Assembly: GCA_946699065.1 (NCBI GenBank)
Contig: CAMPDV010000153.1
Coordinates: forward strand, 496,001 to 560,000
DNA length: 64,000 nt
Direction of reading: 5' to 3'
Source of the DNA: Loxodes magnus
Lineage: Eukaryota > Ciliophora > Karyorelictea > Loxodida > Loxodidae
The notes under the pieces were generated by a model. It searched no databases. It worked only from the letters and a program-made list of their open reading frames with translations, and was not told the DNA's origin. Positions 25,705-37,922 of this stretch are shown in pieces. The first letter of the stretch is position 1. The number at the start of each line of letters is the position of its first letter. The translations under genes were made by a program, and so were the position numbers.

Positions 25705-25776
25705 TGCTCTTACTGAGATTCGAACTCATATCATTGGATTTAGAGTCCAAGGTGCTCGCCATTACACCATAAGAGC
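25705..25776 (-). tRNA. tRNA-Gln (anticodon CUA, reads UAG)
   Basis: The minus strand folds as a full cloverleaf. The 7-bp acceptor stem is GCTCTTA/TAAGAGC with discriminator A. The D-arm has GG in the loop. The anticodon stem is TTGGA/TCCAA with loop CTCTAAA, giving anticodon CTA. The T-arm has loop TTCGAAT with four good pairs and one A-G mismatch at its base. A TTTT run for Pol III termination lies about 25 nt downstream. Ciliates with reassigned stops use CUA/UUA tRNA-Gln for UAG/UAA. It is inside the palindrome; the mirror copy at 54718-54736 is deleted. Confidence 0.9.
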
Positions 25777-25829
25777 TTTAACTTAATGCTTACATACTAA
25801 TTTAAATTTAATAATTATTTTAAATAGCT

Positions 25830-26353
25830 TGAAGATGATGACGAAGTCCAAATGGTAGACCGAAGAGCTAAAGTCGGAGTCTATGAGTCAATTTATTATT
25901 TAGAGAATGATATTTGAGTAATGCAAGAGCAAGATGAGAAATACTGAGTAAAATTAGATTCCAGACTCAAATTAATAGAAGAAAACCTGTAGAAGACTTC
26001 TTAAGGAATTCTAATGGAAATAGAGAAACAAGAAAAGATATTTCCTAGAGCAAGGAAAAGATGTTAAATTTGCAACAGCACTTGACATCTATGGCGAAAA
26101 TGACCCCAATAGAAAAAAATAAGAATGAATATTTGGAGTAATATTAACTATTAGCAACTGAAATGGCAAGCGATGGAATTCTTCCCATCGGGAAATGGGA
26201 AAATCTGGAAAAAAAAACAAATTCTTAACTCAGATTATTAAAAAGAGAGAAGTCCAGGAAAAAGAGCACAAGGAACGAACATGCAGGAAAGGAGATTTCA
26301 TACATTTAAAACTTCAATTAAGCCGGAAGGCGAACAGTTATTTTAATGATTTG
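25830..26353 (+). mobile_element. short retroelement, family S copy 1
   Basis: Bounded by a 13-bp target-site duplication ATTTTAAATAGCT (25817-25829 and 26354-26366). Starts near GAAGATGATGACG with an open frame MTKSKWQTEELKSESMSQFI. Ends with a GCC-GGAA-GGC tetraloop hairpin in AAGCCGGAAGGCGAACA, an end shared with the element at 61.6-61.98 kb. No RT domain. The protein frame is less clean than in the second copy. Confidence 0.6.
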
Positions 26354-27789
26354 ATTTTAAATAGCTAAATTTTAAACGGATGTGTTTCTTAGTATGTGAT
26401 TTAAAAGATTTTGCTATTTATTTGTTTCTAATCTGAAGAAATTATTAAATAGAACTTTATAATTAAGAAATTGATTTTGAATGAAATTTCTAATTTAAAA
26501 TTATTTTTCTTCAAAGTTTTGAAATAATCATTTAAATAATTCAATCATTTGCACTTTTTTCTTTTCATAGACAACTTTATTATACTTTGCCATGATAAAT
26601 ATCAAATAATTTAAAATCTAAAAATCCTTTAATCTTTAACTAGTTATGAATAAGCTTATAGATTCTTAATTTTAAAGGAGAGATAAAAGTAAAAACTAAA
26701 CTAAATTTTAATAAAATATTAGTTGCTCATTAATCGAAGATAAAATATCTTATAAGCATTTTTAAATAAAATTATCAATAAATATTATAATTTAAGGAAA
26801 ATGAAAACATTACTAAAGTTTTAAATGTTTTAATATAATAAAAACTAAATAAATATATTTACTAATATTTTTTTAATTTATTAATTAAAATCGAGCTTTT
26901 TTAAACAGTAGCTTCATATATTAAAACTTAAAAAATATTTATTTAGTAGAAAATAATTGGTATTAACTTTAAAATTCTTTATTGTTATAATTAGAATGAT
27001 AGAAAAAGATTAAAAATAAATTGTAAATTTTAGAAGTTTTAAATCAAAAAGAAAAATTTTGTTTCTAAATAAATGTTTAACTTTTAAAGATTGGTTAATT
27101 GTAATTAACTTGAATATAAGATTGCTTTCGAATTTTGAATTAATTTTTTAATTATAAAGATTTTTAGAAATGAAAATAAAAATTAAATAATTTTATAATA
27201 AATAGATAGATTTATTATTGAAAGTAAATACAATTTAGAGTGGAAAAAAGTATTATTTTTTCTATTTTATCAATTATAAAATTAATTATTTAAAATTTAA
27301 TAGTATTTTAAATAAAGTTTTTAAAAAGGAGATATAGAATGAAATAATAAACTTATAAGCAATAATTCTATTTAAAGATATATAGGAGCATTACATTTTA
27401 ATAAATTATAGTTATTTGTTTTTCTTTAAGTGATTAATTGTAGATGCTAATGAGATAATTAAATATATATAAAATTTAATAATCATATTAAACAATAAAA
27501 ATTATATTTGAATCAGTTTGCAGGAAGTAAATTTCTGCTTAAATTTATTGCTATAGTAGCTTTCAATCATCATAATATATTCACAGATGTAAATATTTTC
27601 AGGAACTATAAGATAGAAAATTAAGATACTCTAGAACTGAAATAAATTAATTAGCATATCAATAAGTTTTGACTTTATTTTTAATTATTCATCGAAAAAA
27701 GAAGTCTCTTAACAATAAGATTGTTTCGAATTATGAAAAAAGAGAAATTGAATCTTAATTAATTTTGACTCATCGGATTATTTTATATA

Positions 27790-28265
27790 AATAAATTTGA
27801 TTATAGAGCGCGTAGCACTCTCATTGGGGCACACCTCTTTAAAAAAAATGTTTCATACTGACAAGAATGTTTGTTACTGATAAAATTATAAGATACTGGT
27901 AGACCTTGTTCAATACTGGTATAATTATTCAGTACTGATAAAAATGTTCAATACTGATATAATTTAAGAATACTCGTAATCTTTTCTACTTTTTGGAGGT
28001 CCAAAGACATGGCAGGATTGTGTCTCATTGCATCACCAAAGCAGAGGACGACATGTGTCAATTATGGGTACTTAAATTCACCACCTCTGATGAAGCTTGC
28101 AATATTATTTCTTTTTCGGTCCAGAATTAAATCAAAACTAAGCCAGTGCCGAAGGTCTATGAATCTTATGTCTCGAGGCCAAACCAAAGCAGAGGAAGAC
28201 ATAACGTCGATTATGGGTAATTAGCTTCCCCAACCTCTGATGAAGATGACCTTGTTGTTCACCTT
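27790..28265 (-). mobile_element. family H retroelement copy 3 (left arm)
   Basis: Reading on the minus strand: two ~75-bp related blocks (each CATCAGAGGT ... CCTCTGCTTTGGT), then seven ATACTGRTA-type repeats, then the shared 3' stem-loop at 27799-27841 and a (ATTT)n tail. Mirror copy at 50995-51480(+) is about 90-95% identical by eye. The two blocks can each form a CAGAGG/CCTCTG stem. An overlapping 71-codon frame is present but gave no family and is not called. Confidence 0.55.
27846..27985 (+). repeat. tandem ~20-bp repeats, core ATACTGRTA
   Basis: About seven degenerate units of 18-21 bp with TACTGATA or TACTGGTA at their core. The same array occurs in the right arm at 51296-51418. It lies directly before the 3' stem-loop of the H element. 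Confidence 0.7.
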
Positions 28266-29302
28266 CGAACAATTATGGTTGTTTTAAAAAGTATATTAAT
28301 AAAACAATATGAAAATTATTTGTTATTAAATAAAATAAAATATTAAATAATTAAGTTATTTATTTAAAAATAATCTTTAATTCTAATTGTTTTTATCATT
28401 GACTATTTATTTTTTTAATATTTATCATACAACTTAATAGCATAATAATTAATAGTTTACATTCTGTTAATCCAATGCTAAAATTAAATCATATATTTTC
28501 CTTCTCTCTCGTTTTGCCTTTAATCCTAAATCCCTTTTTATAAAGTAAATTAAAATTATTCTAATGCTTCTTTAATTTAATAGTTTTTACTCTTATCCTA
28601 TTCTTTATTTAATCATAATCTAATTTGATAAAAACTTAAATAGATTAGAGTTTAATAGACTAACTAATATAAAAATTAATTATAGCTACTTTAAATAATT
28701 TTAATTATCATTAATTTTGATTGCTAAAGAAAAAGTCTTTTGAGAAAAGGATTATACCTTCTCTTTAAGAAGCGTCTTAAATATCTGATCTAATTTTTAA
28801 AGAAAGATACATTAATTTTTTAAATTAAAGCAAGTTAATTGTTTATTAATATAATCTAAATTTTGCTGCTAATGAACATTATAATTTAGATTATTCTATT
28901 TTTATCATTTTGCATCTTTAATTTCTTTTAGTTACTTAAATTTTAAATTTTGTAGTTTAAAGAAAAATAAAACTTTAAAGTTATATTCTTTAAAACAAGC
29001 TAAAGTCTCAATTATTTAAATATAAACTAGCTTGCTTGACTACTTAGTTAATTTATGTATAACTAAATGCTTTTAAAAGTATATTCAAATCATCGTTATG
29101 AAATCCAATGATAGTTGAGTTTAAAATAGATGCATATATTTAGGTAAATTAATTTGTATATTAGATATAAAGAATAATTTTAGATAAAGCATTATAAATA
29201 ATCAACTAGTTAAGTTTACTTATTACTAAATTCCTTTCTTATAAAACATCAAAATTAAAATTATCTTAATAGTAATTATTGTATAATTAATTAAATACTT
29301 TT
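28266..29302. other. palindrome arm, no supported gene
   Basis: AT-rich arm sequence mirrored at about 50.1-50.99 kb. It contains the empty target site TATTAGATATAAAGAA (29159-29174) for the Gag element inserted at 49.25-50.09 kb in the right arm. Confidence 0.5.
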
Positions 29303-30205
29303 GTATCCTATTTCTATAGAAATATTTATTAATTATCTAAGATTTATAAAAAAATGGAGAGTTGGAACAAAGGTTTTCTTATTTAAAAGATTACTCGTAA
29401 TACTACTGATCAATCTTTCTAAAATTAACAAACACCAACTAGGATTTAAAAGAAAAAATATTGCTAAATATCAGAAGAAAAATAACTATCTGCAAAAATT
29501 CCTAAAAAGAGGCATACATTTAATCAACTAATTAATTTAGACAAGGAATAAATCGTGGATATTATTTTCGACTACACTGATAAAGTCGAGAATTTCGAGC
29601 ATTATGTTATTAGTTTATAACAATATATATAAGATCATACGGACGATGAGAAGCCACACATTGAATTTGTTACAAAATAGGATATTAATAACAGATATCA
29701 AGAAATAGAATGCGATATTGTTAGACTAGATGAATAAATTGGAATATACTTTTAAAAATATGAAAATGACTTTTAGCAAGTTAAAGAAATTAAGCAAAGG
29801 TTAGAGAAATTAGAGAGCTAGTAGCCATAAAAAAATCAAGATTCAATGATAATAGAAGAACAACTCATGACTTAAGAAAAATACTTCAAAAAAAATTCTA
29901 CATATGTGGCAGTCAATATCATCTTTGAAGAAGATGCTAGGGAAATAAGCAAATTAGAAAAAAAATTTGAAATGAATTGACCATGTTTTATCCCTCCTCG
30001 GATGGTTAATTATGACGTAAGAAGATAACTCCAAGACCGTTCGGAAAGCTCGGAAGTGAACTTGGGTGGAGACACCGGGGAGTTCGAGACTCTGTAAAAG
30101 GTAATACAGGGGATTATGGATCTTTTAAGGGAACACTCCATTAACCTTAAAATTTTTAATTTCATTTAATCTAAAATTTAATTTAATTTAATTTAATTTA
30201 TTTTT
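29303..30205 (+). mobile_element. Gag-like retroelement (MESW type), left arm copy
   Basis: About 900 bp: coding region 29354-29980, then a G+C-richer 3' region (30000-30120, with GGAGTTCGAGACTC like a tRNA T-arm), then a (TTTAA)n tail at about 30175-30205. A possible short duplication TTTTGTAT flanks it. It is present at the mirror site 48190-49100, so insertion preceded the arm duplication. Confidence 0.6.
29354..29980 (+). CDS. Gag-like ORF1 protein, 208 aa (left copy)
   Basis: MESWNKGFLIQKITRN, an N-terminus of the same ME[GS]xxKGF type as other ORF1 proteins here, then a long coiled-coil-like region (YQEIECDIVRLDEQIGIYF, VKEIKQRLEKLESQQ). No internal TGA; ends at TGA 29978-29980. No zinc knuckle was found within this frame. 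If TGA were read as Trp the frame would continue through the structured 3' region (PCFIPPRMVNYDVRRQ), where the mirror copy differs by a 3-nt indel, so read-through cannot be excluded. Probably an RNA-binding or particle-forming ORF1 product of a non-autonomous element. Confidence 0.55.
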
Positions 30206-30660
30206 GTATATATATCTTTATAACAAAAGAATAAACAGAATAGTAACCTTTTATTCAATTAAGTATTAAAAGAATCAACTTGAAATAACTTTTTTAAATA
30301 AGAGAAATTTATTTATTTCATAGTATTATAAATTTTAATTGGACTTTTATTATGAAAATGCTATAATTAACTAAAATGTATAATAATGACTATCTTTTTC
30401 ACTTTATATAAAGCTATCTATTTAGTAAACAATTGAGGAAATAACTATTAATTTAATCACAATATACTAAGGGACTTCTCTATTCGTTTTTAATGAATAA
30501 ACATTTTTAGCATTCTTCTTGGTAGATTAAACTACCTTCTTATAAGGCTCTAGTGATTTATTTTCTTCTCTAAACTTTATTTTTATTTTATAAAGCAAAC
30601 AATTAAACTATTCCCTAATTTCACAACTTATCAGCATTAGATAGCAAAAGAATATTTTTA
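30206..30660. other. palindrome arm, no supported gene
   Basis: AT-rich; mirrored at about 47.74-48.19 kb. Nothing recognised. Confidence 0.4.
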
Positions 30661-30954
30661 TCATAGTGCTTTTTAATATTTACTAGTTAATTTAATGTAT
30701 TTCAAAGGTAAATAAATAGCAAATAGAAATTTCCTAAATTTGCATAAGACACTTGTTAATAGGAATTTTACTAAGAAAATTGATTTTAAAATAATTTTAG
30801 ACTTTAAATTAGCTAAATTTACAATTAAATAAGCAAATATAAAACACTTTGTTGGGCAAAATAAAAAAATAACTATTTTACTATTAATTTTTATAATCTT
30901 TCTTAAAATATTCCAAATATGGCTATTGTAATTTAAATAAACTAACTCAAGCAA
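30661..30954 (-). CDS. candidate small hydrophobic protein (left copy)
   Basis: A frame of about 97 codons (LELVYLNYNSHIWNILRK ... LPLKYIKLTSKY) ending in TGA; the same protein is encoded at 47449-47742(+) with no differences seen over 93 residues. One or two hydrophobic runs (IVIFLFCPTKCFIFAYLIV, SIFLVKFLLTSVL). It has no ATG at the chosen start and the frame is open further upstream. Identity between arms is expected from DNA identity, so it is weak evidence of function. Confidence 0.25.
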
Positions 30955-31212
30955 TCACGGTGACTTTAATATTTAAAAAGATAAAAAGTATTTAAAATAA
31001 ATAAAATTATAACTTTAATTAGCTTGATACTTTTATTTCTAAATATAATACGGAATAATATCAACATCCCTTAATTAATTTCAATCTTTTTGTTATTTTA
31101 AGGTAATAAATCTAAGATATAAAAAAGACGAAGAGGTTAGTAAAAAAAGAGTTTAATTAGATTAAAAGTTATTTTACTAATAAAATATCTGAACTTTACA
31201 TTAATATTTATT

Positions 31213-32216
31213 AGCTGCTTCTTGCAAAAAATATTTCATAAGCTATATTATTAATTTAATCTAATCTTTTTACTATTTTAAGTGATTTAATTATCTTCAC
31301 TTTTTCATAATAGCAATTCATTGACTATTAAAATAACTAAAAATAATAATCTGCCTTATGCTTATGAATTTCTTATATATTTATTAATTAAAATCACAAC
31401 CCTTCATATGAATCAATCTAGTTACTATACTAATTTTCATAATGCTTAGGTAAAATTAATTAAATGATCAGATTAATAAAATATTAGTCTTCTGCTTTAA
31501 AACTTATATAATTTATAATGGATAACTTAATCACTAGAAGAGTCTTTAGAACATTATAAGAATTAATAATGAAATTATACTTTTCTCTTTAGTTGCTTAT
31601 CCTTATTTAACCTCATTTAATTCTAGTTTAAATTTCAGTAATTGGCTTCCTTTATCTTCAGTCTCTCCCATATTTAATCAGTTGTCTTTTATTTTTATTA
31701 AATTAAATGCAAACCTCTTTAACTGATACCGTAAATCAAGGTAATCGAAAGTACGTGAAAATCGAGTGGACGAAGGAAGAAGATGATTTAATGGAGAACA
31801 TGATAGTGAATAAGTTCAGTAAAAAGGTAAATTGGTGTGAAGTTGCTAGATAACTGAATACTTTTTATCATAAGAAGGAAGTTAGAATAGGAAGATAATG
31901 CTAGAAGAGATGAATACAAGTACTTGTACCTCTTAAATCTCTTTCTTGGACAGTATTAGACGATATGTAGTTGGTTTAGATTTGGTAAAAGTATAAATAT
32001 TTTTCTGATAAGTTATATATGGATTGTGGAATAAAGTTTCCTCAGTACAATCAAGGATAAATACAAGTGAAGTTAAGAAACTTATTGAGAGGAGAAAATA
32101 AAGAAGAAAGTGAGAGTAAAGAGAGAAGAGAAGAAATAGAATATGGAGTAAGAAAGATGAGAAAGATAAACGATATGAGTTATTTGTGTATGTCTTTAAG
32201 CAAAGTATGATTCTGG
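31213..32216 (+). repeat. repeat X, copy 1 (SANT/Myb-encoding)
   Basis: A ~1-kb repeat present four times: 31213-32216(+), 37272-37922(-, truncated), 40108-41105(+) and 46157-47192(-). Each holds the same 504-bp ORF and about 500 bp of upstream sequence. Within each palindrome arm the two copies face each other across a ~5.05-kb core. Confidence 0.85.
31707..32210 (+). CDS. SANT/Myb-like DNA-binding protein, 167 aa (copy 1)
   Basis: MQTSLTDTVNQ leader, then a Myb/SANT repeat: W21-T-K-E-E-D-D-L, W43-C-E-V-A-R-Q-L, R63-Q-C-Q-K-R-W69. A partial second repeat starts at W81 (SWTVLDDMQLVQIWQKYK). The C-terminal half is Lys/Glu/Arg-rich. W69 is encoded by TGA (31911-31913) at the most conserved Trp position of the repeat, which strongly supports TGA=Trp. 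The terminal TGA is 32208-32210. Likely a nuclear DNA-binding factor; as all four copies sit at the edges of the inverted structure it may belong to a mobile element rather than a host pathway. Confidence 0.7.
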
Positions 32217-33389
32217 GTATTGATATATAAGCTTTTTAATTTTTTTTCGTAATATACCTCTATTTTTTAATAAGATTAAATTTTGAAATAAATTAGGCTT
32301 ATAAATTTGATGATATGCTTTCCTGAAAGCCTCTATTTTGTAAAAAATAATCTAAATTTTTGTTTATTATAAAAGATAGTTGACTGTTTGCTTATATTTA
32401 GTGTTTTAGATAAAAGATTTGATATTTTGATTAAGTTAGAATCTTTTTGCTTTTTTAAAAAATATAATTAAAATTAAGTGCTTTGCTTGGGTATTTTTAA
32501 ACTATGCTTCTTTAAATTTTTTTATAGCTTTATCTTCATATTATTAAATTTAGCTTCAACACTTAATTTTCTTTGACCATTATTATAGCAGCAACACTTT
32601 TTTATTCATTTGATCTTGTTAAAACTTGCTTTATTAAATTAAATAAAATTTTCGCTTATTTTAATAATTTTTTTAAGTTTTTTATTTGATCATCTCATTA
32701 ATTTAATCACTTACTTATTAAAATATTGTTAAGTTTTCATATCTGTAGTATAAATAATTTTTTTTAATATTTTCAAATTGTTTCTATCTTTTTTCCTTTA
32801 AGTATACGAAGCCTTTATTTATATTTGATACTTTTAAAGAATTTGATTCATTTATTTTTTAAGATTCTTTTTTTTCGAAATATTAGTCTGTAATTAGTGT
32901 AAGTTTGTATTTTTCTTTTAGACTACAAAAATTGTATAAAAGTTAAGGAATCTTTTATTTTTGTCCTTGATAAGATGAATTCTTTATTATTTGGTCATTC
33001 AATTATAATTTTCTTTTTCCTTAATTATGTTAAATTTATCTAAAATAAACTTAACTAGCATATTAATTCTTATTTATTAAACAAAATGCAAAGTTAATTT
33101 TTTCTGCATGATTTTATTGGCAGTGATGATTATTTTTAGGTAAAATAGATTAAAGAGTAAATGGTTATAAAATAGTAAGAGTGTTAATTTTATTAATTTC
33201 TTTTTATATTAATTTATAAAAGTTATAACTTGAATAAAACTTTTTAGTATACTTATATCTTAAATTCTTAGCTATGTTAAATGTAATTAATACAATTTTA
33301 TACCTTTGCTATTATAAATTTAACTATTCTATAGAAGATAACAATCACGTACAACTATGAAAGAAACTTTGCTTTTGCACATTTTTTCT
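32208..33389 (-). CDS. candidate core ORF, left mirror of 44981-46162
   Basis: Mirror of the better-studied right-arm frame. Small indels distinguish the arms here (around 32490 and 32600), which could break the frame in one copy; the left frame was not followed base by base. Low confidence. Confidence 0.2.
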
Positions 33390-33729
33390 CATATAAATTA
33401 AAAAAATTCTGGTCTTAGATTTCTTATAGTAGTTTTAATTTAAATCTGCTATTCTAAAGTTATAAAATGATTTGGATTTAAAGTTAATTTTAAAGTTAAA
33501 AAATACTTATATTTTTAAGTTGACTTGATTATTCTTCCACTTTTGAGTAATTTAGATCTTTAATAAGAAGAGAAAGCAAAAATTACATCTAAATTGTAGT
33601 TGCTTATTAACTGATAACTTTATACTTTTAATTAGCTAGTTGAAGACCATGATTATCCAAATCAGAATGAGATTTATGGCTTTTTATACTAGTAATGTAT
33701 CATCAAACTTTGAAAAAGTTAATTAACTT

Positions 33730-34616
33730 TTATATTTATTCAATTCAATTTAAATGTTCTGCAGTAGCTTCAAGCCGCCGCATAAAATAAAAGTTTTTTA
33801 ATCTTGGTGGTTTTTCTCCTTGATTCTCTCTTGTCCCAATTCTCATCTTCTCTATTCTTGAAGTTCTTGATTGTTTTTATTTTTTCTTGTATATTTGTCC
33901 TTCTTTATTGCAATACAGTTTCTTCCTTTCCTTTTCTTCTTTAATTCAGTATTCTTTCTTGAATTTCTAGAATTTCTAGAATTTCTTACATCTGTACAGA
34001 TGATTCTGGCTTTTACAAAAGTAACATTTCTTCTTTATCTTTCTAGCCGGCTCCATCTTGATTACCTGCTCTTCTTCTATTTCCATTTTGTCGATCTTAG
34101 GAATTTCTTGTCTCTAACTTAATATTATTTCCTTATTCTAATCTTGTATCGTTTTTATTGAGGCGCTCATCTGTTTCAACTCTTCCTACTCATACTTCCA
34201 GAGAGTGTCAAGCTCCCTTTCCCAATTTGCCATTCGAAGCTCTCTTGAGTCCTGTTGCTCAATTAAATCCATTAGCTTCGTATTTTCCCTCTTGAGCTTC
34301 TTAACCTCTTCCTATAGGTTTATGACTACCTTGATTAGTTGTTCTATGCTAAACTACCCGGATGGATAGACTTCCGACACCTCCTAATGTAGAGCCGACT
34401 TAGGCTGCTTCCTTGGCTTTTCCTGCGTTGACGGAGTTCATGGCTTGTCCTAGCAATTGGATATTCTTCCCTGGGTAAGGAAGATTACTTCACCGGAGTT
34501 TAGTCTTATTAAGAAGAAGATTAGGGTTAAGTTTAAGACGACTGATTAAGAGTGGCTTCTGGTTTCCTCTCCTATTTCTTGGAGGTGGTGTAGAAACCTT
34601 TCTTTAAGCCTTCCAT
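33730..34616 (-). pseudogene. Gag-like ORF1 (MEGL type), left arm copy
   Basis: Minus-strand ATG at 34616 gives MEGLKKGFYTTSKK. Frame changes separate the N-terminal part, the coiled-coil part (SIEQLIKVVINLQEDVKKL) and the zinc-knuckle/C-terminal part. Mirror copy at 43761-44640; the arms differ by a 4-nt indel near 34046 (CCGG). See the right copy for the intron alternative. Confidence 0.55.
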
Positions 34617-37271
34617 TTTATTATATATACTTTTATATTGATTAGATAATTATAAAAAAGCTTAAAATAAAGCTCTTAAAAAGCCAAACTTGTAGTTTCT
34701 TATTTAAATAAGTTTTAAGTTAAACATTAAATTAGATATAAATGCTTTTTACTTAAATAAAGAATATCTCATAATAGATATCTTTTAGATAATACTTGTA
34801 TATAAGCTATTTACTCAATTATAAGTATGAAAGTTTACTATATTTTCGATCTATAAAATTTGATTAATATATGAAACTAATTTTTATTTTATTAACTAGC
34901 TTTCATTAAATACAGGATGAATGATATCCTTCTATCATAATATACTTATATCTAACGAGCTAATACTTTTATTTTATTTTTAATAGAACAATAATTAAAT
35001 AAGATTTGTGGGATTTATCCTATTTATTGTGTGCTAAGATGGTTATTTTTAAAATTTGTTTCTCTTTTCAAACATTTTACTTATCATTATATTAATATCT
35101 CCTTTTATTTTTCCATTTTGCTTGATTAAGAATTTAAGATCTAGTAATAATAATAATTTATTTGAATTTAGCAAATAATAAACTAAGACTCTTTTATTTA
35201 TTTTGTATACTAAAAGAATAATTTATGTTTAGCCATACTTCTAATCCTTTTTCTAAAATTAATAACTTTATCTTGTTAATTAATATAATTCATACACTTT
35301 TTATGCAAAATTTAGAGTAAACTTCTTTTATCTATGCATCTAACTTAAGTTCACTATATTTAACTTAAACTTGATATAAAAAGATTATTTTCATAATTAT
35401 CCTTTAATTTATTGTCTTCAATTCAGTCCAGCAAGAATTAAATGTAGTTTAAAGGTTAGCATTGCTAGTAGGTATTATCATTCTTAGTGTTATAAACATA
35501 TTTTAGTTTATTCAATATTATATTAATAACATGCTACTCTTAAGATAATTTAATCAATAATTAGTATCAAACTTATTAAACAAATGCTTAAATACCAAAC
35601 CAACAAAATCTATCACTTTAAATAAAAAATCAGTTTCGTAAAGAACCTCAAATTGGGTATCTATATTAAGAAGAATCAAAATTACAATCCATATAACTTG
35701 AGTATTTATATGTGACAAATCTAAGATAATTAAATGTTTAAAGTACAAATCATAAGAATCAATATCTTATATATCACTTACATATATATTCTCTTTATAG
35801 ATATATACTATATACTTGATTTGAAGATAAGCTTAAATTAAAAAATATTAAATTATAAAGATCTTCTATATAAAATAACTAATATATAGACTAAATATAG
35901 CATTACTCTATGCTTATATAAAGCATAGTCACTATAATGCAGTTATTTCTGCTTTATTATTAAATTAATTTTAAGTTTTCATATAATAAAAGTATAAGAA
36001 GATCATTTATCTAAATAACTATTCTTCTTAGATTAAAATAAATTAAAAATAGGCTTTAGCATTAATAATTCCTTTTATTATAAAACTAAGTTTAACTTTA
36101 AAAAGTTTTACTCTTAAGCAAAAACTTAGATCTTCCTATTGTTTTTTTGAATCTAGTCCAGAAGGAAATAAAACAAGTAGGCACTTTAGTAAGTTTCTGT
36201 TTGAACACCTTTTGTTTATCTCAAATTAAATAATAAACAAAATTAGAAAAATAAGTATTATATCAATCTTAACTTTATATAATGATCATAAAATCATTCA
36301 AATATGACAACTATAATTGATGTAATTTTAAGAAAAATAATCAGATCAATACATATCTTGGATCTTTATGCTTAGTTGTCCCTTAAATTAAATTAGCTAA
36401 ACTTATGAAAAATAAGAGGCAAATATTTATCTAAATTTTGAGAATAATAATATAAGAAGAACTATCTAATATAAAAATAAAATTTCTATCTTTAAGAAAT
36501 AACTAATTATCTAAAGCAGTCAAAATATAATAAATTAAAAATATAGAAATCAAAGGCAAGATATCCTTAGTGTATAATACTCAATAAAGTCTAGTCAAAT
36601 AATAAAAGAATGCTATTTCATATAGCTAACAATATTAATTCCTCTTTCTACTCAATACAATCATAATCTCAAAATTCATCTTTAAGTTATTAAATTATAC
36701 CCCTCTCACACTGTTTATCTGCTTATTATATGTTTCGTTCGAAAAAGGTCTAAGAAGTATCTAGATATTAGATAAATTAGTAAAAATATAAAATAATCAT
36801 TTTAGAAGGATAAAAACATTAATTTCTAAACTTTGCTATTAAACATATTTTTACGATATAAAGCTCTAAGTTTGGTTCCTTCTCATTTATTACTCTTTTT
36901 ACATCTCATTTGTACAAATCGATTTAATAAAAGCATATTATAACTTCTTACTCATATATTTAATAATTCTATTCTGATTTTCTTTATAAATAGGATTATG
37001 ATATTAAACTCTAAAATAACTTTAGCTTTATTTTGTATAAACGATAACTACTTCTAACTACTATTGTTATGTTTAAACCTATTCATGTATTTTCAATTAA
37101 TTTTACACCGAACTATAAGATAATCGTTATCGATAAACATCTCTACAAAATAAGCAAAGACTAATTAATGTATGAAGATTCTTAACTTTATTGGTTAAAA
37201 ACTATAAGATTAAATTTTTATTTATCTAAAATATCATCAGTTAAATTTTAAACAATCAACAAAGAAAAAGT
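34617..37271. other. palindrome core (left), no firm gene
   Basis: Mirror of 41106-43760, almost identical. The minus strand at 35554-35748 encodes a coding-like stretch (LSHINTQVIWIVILILLNI, VLYETDFLFKVIDFVGLVF) identical in both arms. Other coding-like runs exist on the same strand, in more than one frame. None could be assigned to a family or given reliable ends. Confidence 0.3.
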
Positions 37272-37277
37272 TCAGAA

Positions 37278-37781
37278 TCATACTTTGCTTAAAGACATAC
37301 ACAAATAACTCATATCGTTTATCTTTCTCATCTTTCTTACTCCATATTCTATTTCTTCTCTTCTCTCTTTACTCTCACTTTCTTCTTTATTTTCTCCTCT
37401 CAATAAGTTTCTTAACTTCACTTGTATTTATCCTTGATTGTACTGAGGAAACTTTATTCCACAATCCATATATAACTTATCAGAAAAATATTTATACTTT
37501 TACCAAATCTAAACCAACTACATATCGTCTAATACTGTCCAAGAAAGAGATTTAAGAGGTACAAGTACTTGTATTCATCTCTTCTAGCATTATCTTCCTA
37601 TTCTAACTTCCTTCTTATGATAAAAAGTATTCAGTTATCTAGCAACTTCACACCAATTTACCTTTTTACTGAACTTATTCACTATCATGTTCTCCATTAA
37701 ATCATCTTCTTCCTTCGTCCACTCGATTTTCACGTACTTTCGATTACCTTGATTTACGGTATCAGTTAAAGAGGTTTGCAT
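37278..37781 (-). CDS. SANT/Myb-like protein, 167 aa (copy 2)
   Basis: Same 504-bp ORF as 31707-32210, including the TGA-encoded Trp at residue 69. Sits in repeat X copy 2, whose upstream part stops at 37922, so it lacks about 330 bp of 5' flank present in the other three copies and may lack part of its promoter. Confidence 0.65.
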
Positions 37782-37922
37782 TTAATTTAATAAAAATAAA
37801 AGACAACTGATTAAATATGGGAGAGACTGAAGATAAAGGAAGCCAATTACTGAAATTTAAACTAGAATTAAATGAGGTTAAATAAGGATAAGCAACTAAA
37901 GAGAAAAGTATAATTTCATTAT

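Larger units (their letters stand above)
25660..37922 (+). repeat. left arm of 29-kb imperfect palindrome
   Basis: Reverse-complement match to 40440-54770. Anchors: tRNA region 25706 with 54736; 26440 with 53700; 27501 with 52619; SANT ORF 31707-32210 with 46160-46663; the 64-codon open stretch 35554-35748 with 42629-42823 (identical); 37278-37781 with 40596-41099. Inner parts (30.6-37.9 kb) are nearly identical, outer parts much more diverged. This arm lacks the two Gag-element insertions of the right arm. Confidence 0.9.

Noticed and set aside
28009-28224. 71-codon ORF conserved in both arms as a small gene
   Set aside because: It lies antisense to an H element in hairpin-forming blocks; six of 71 residues differ between arms with no sign of constraint, and the DNA structure explains its preservation better.
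28215-28275. Hammerhead-like ribozyme (CTGATGA ... GAA)
   Set aside because: The CTGATGA box is present, but the following stem does not join it and the GAA box with the required pairing, and no cleavage-site stem was found.
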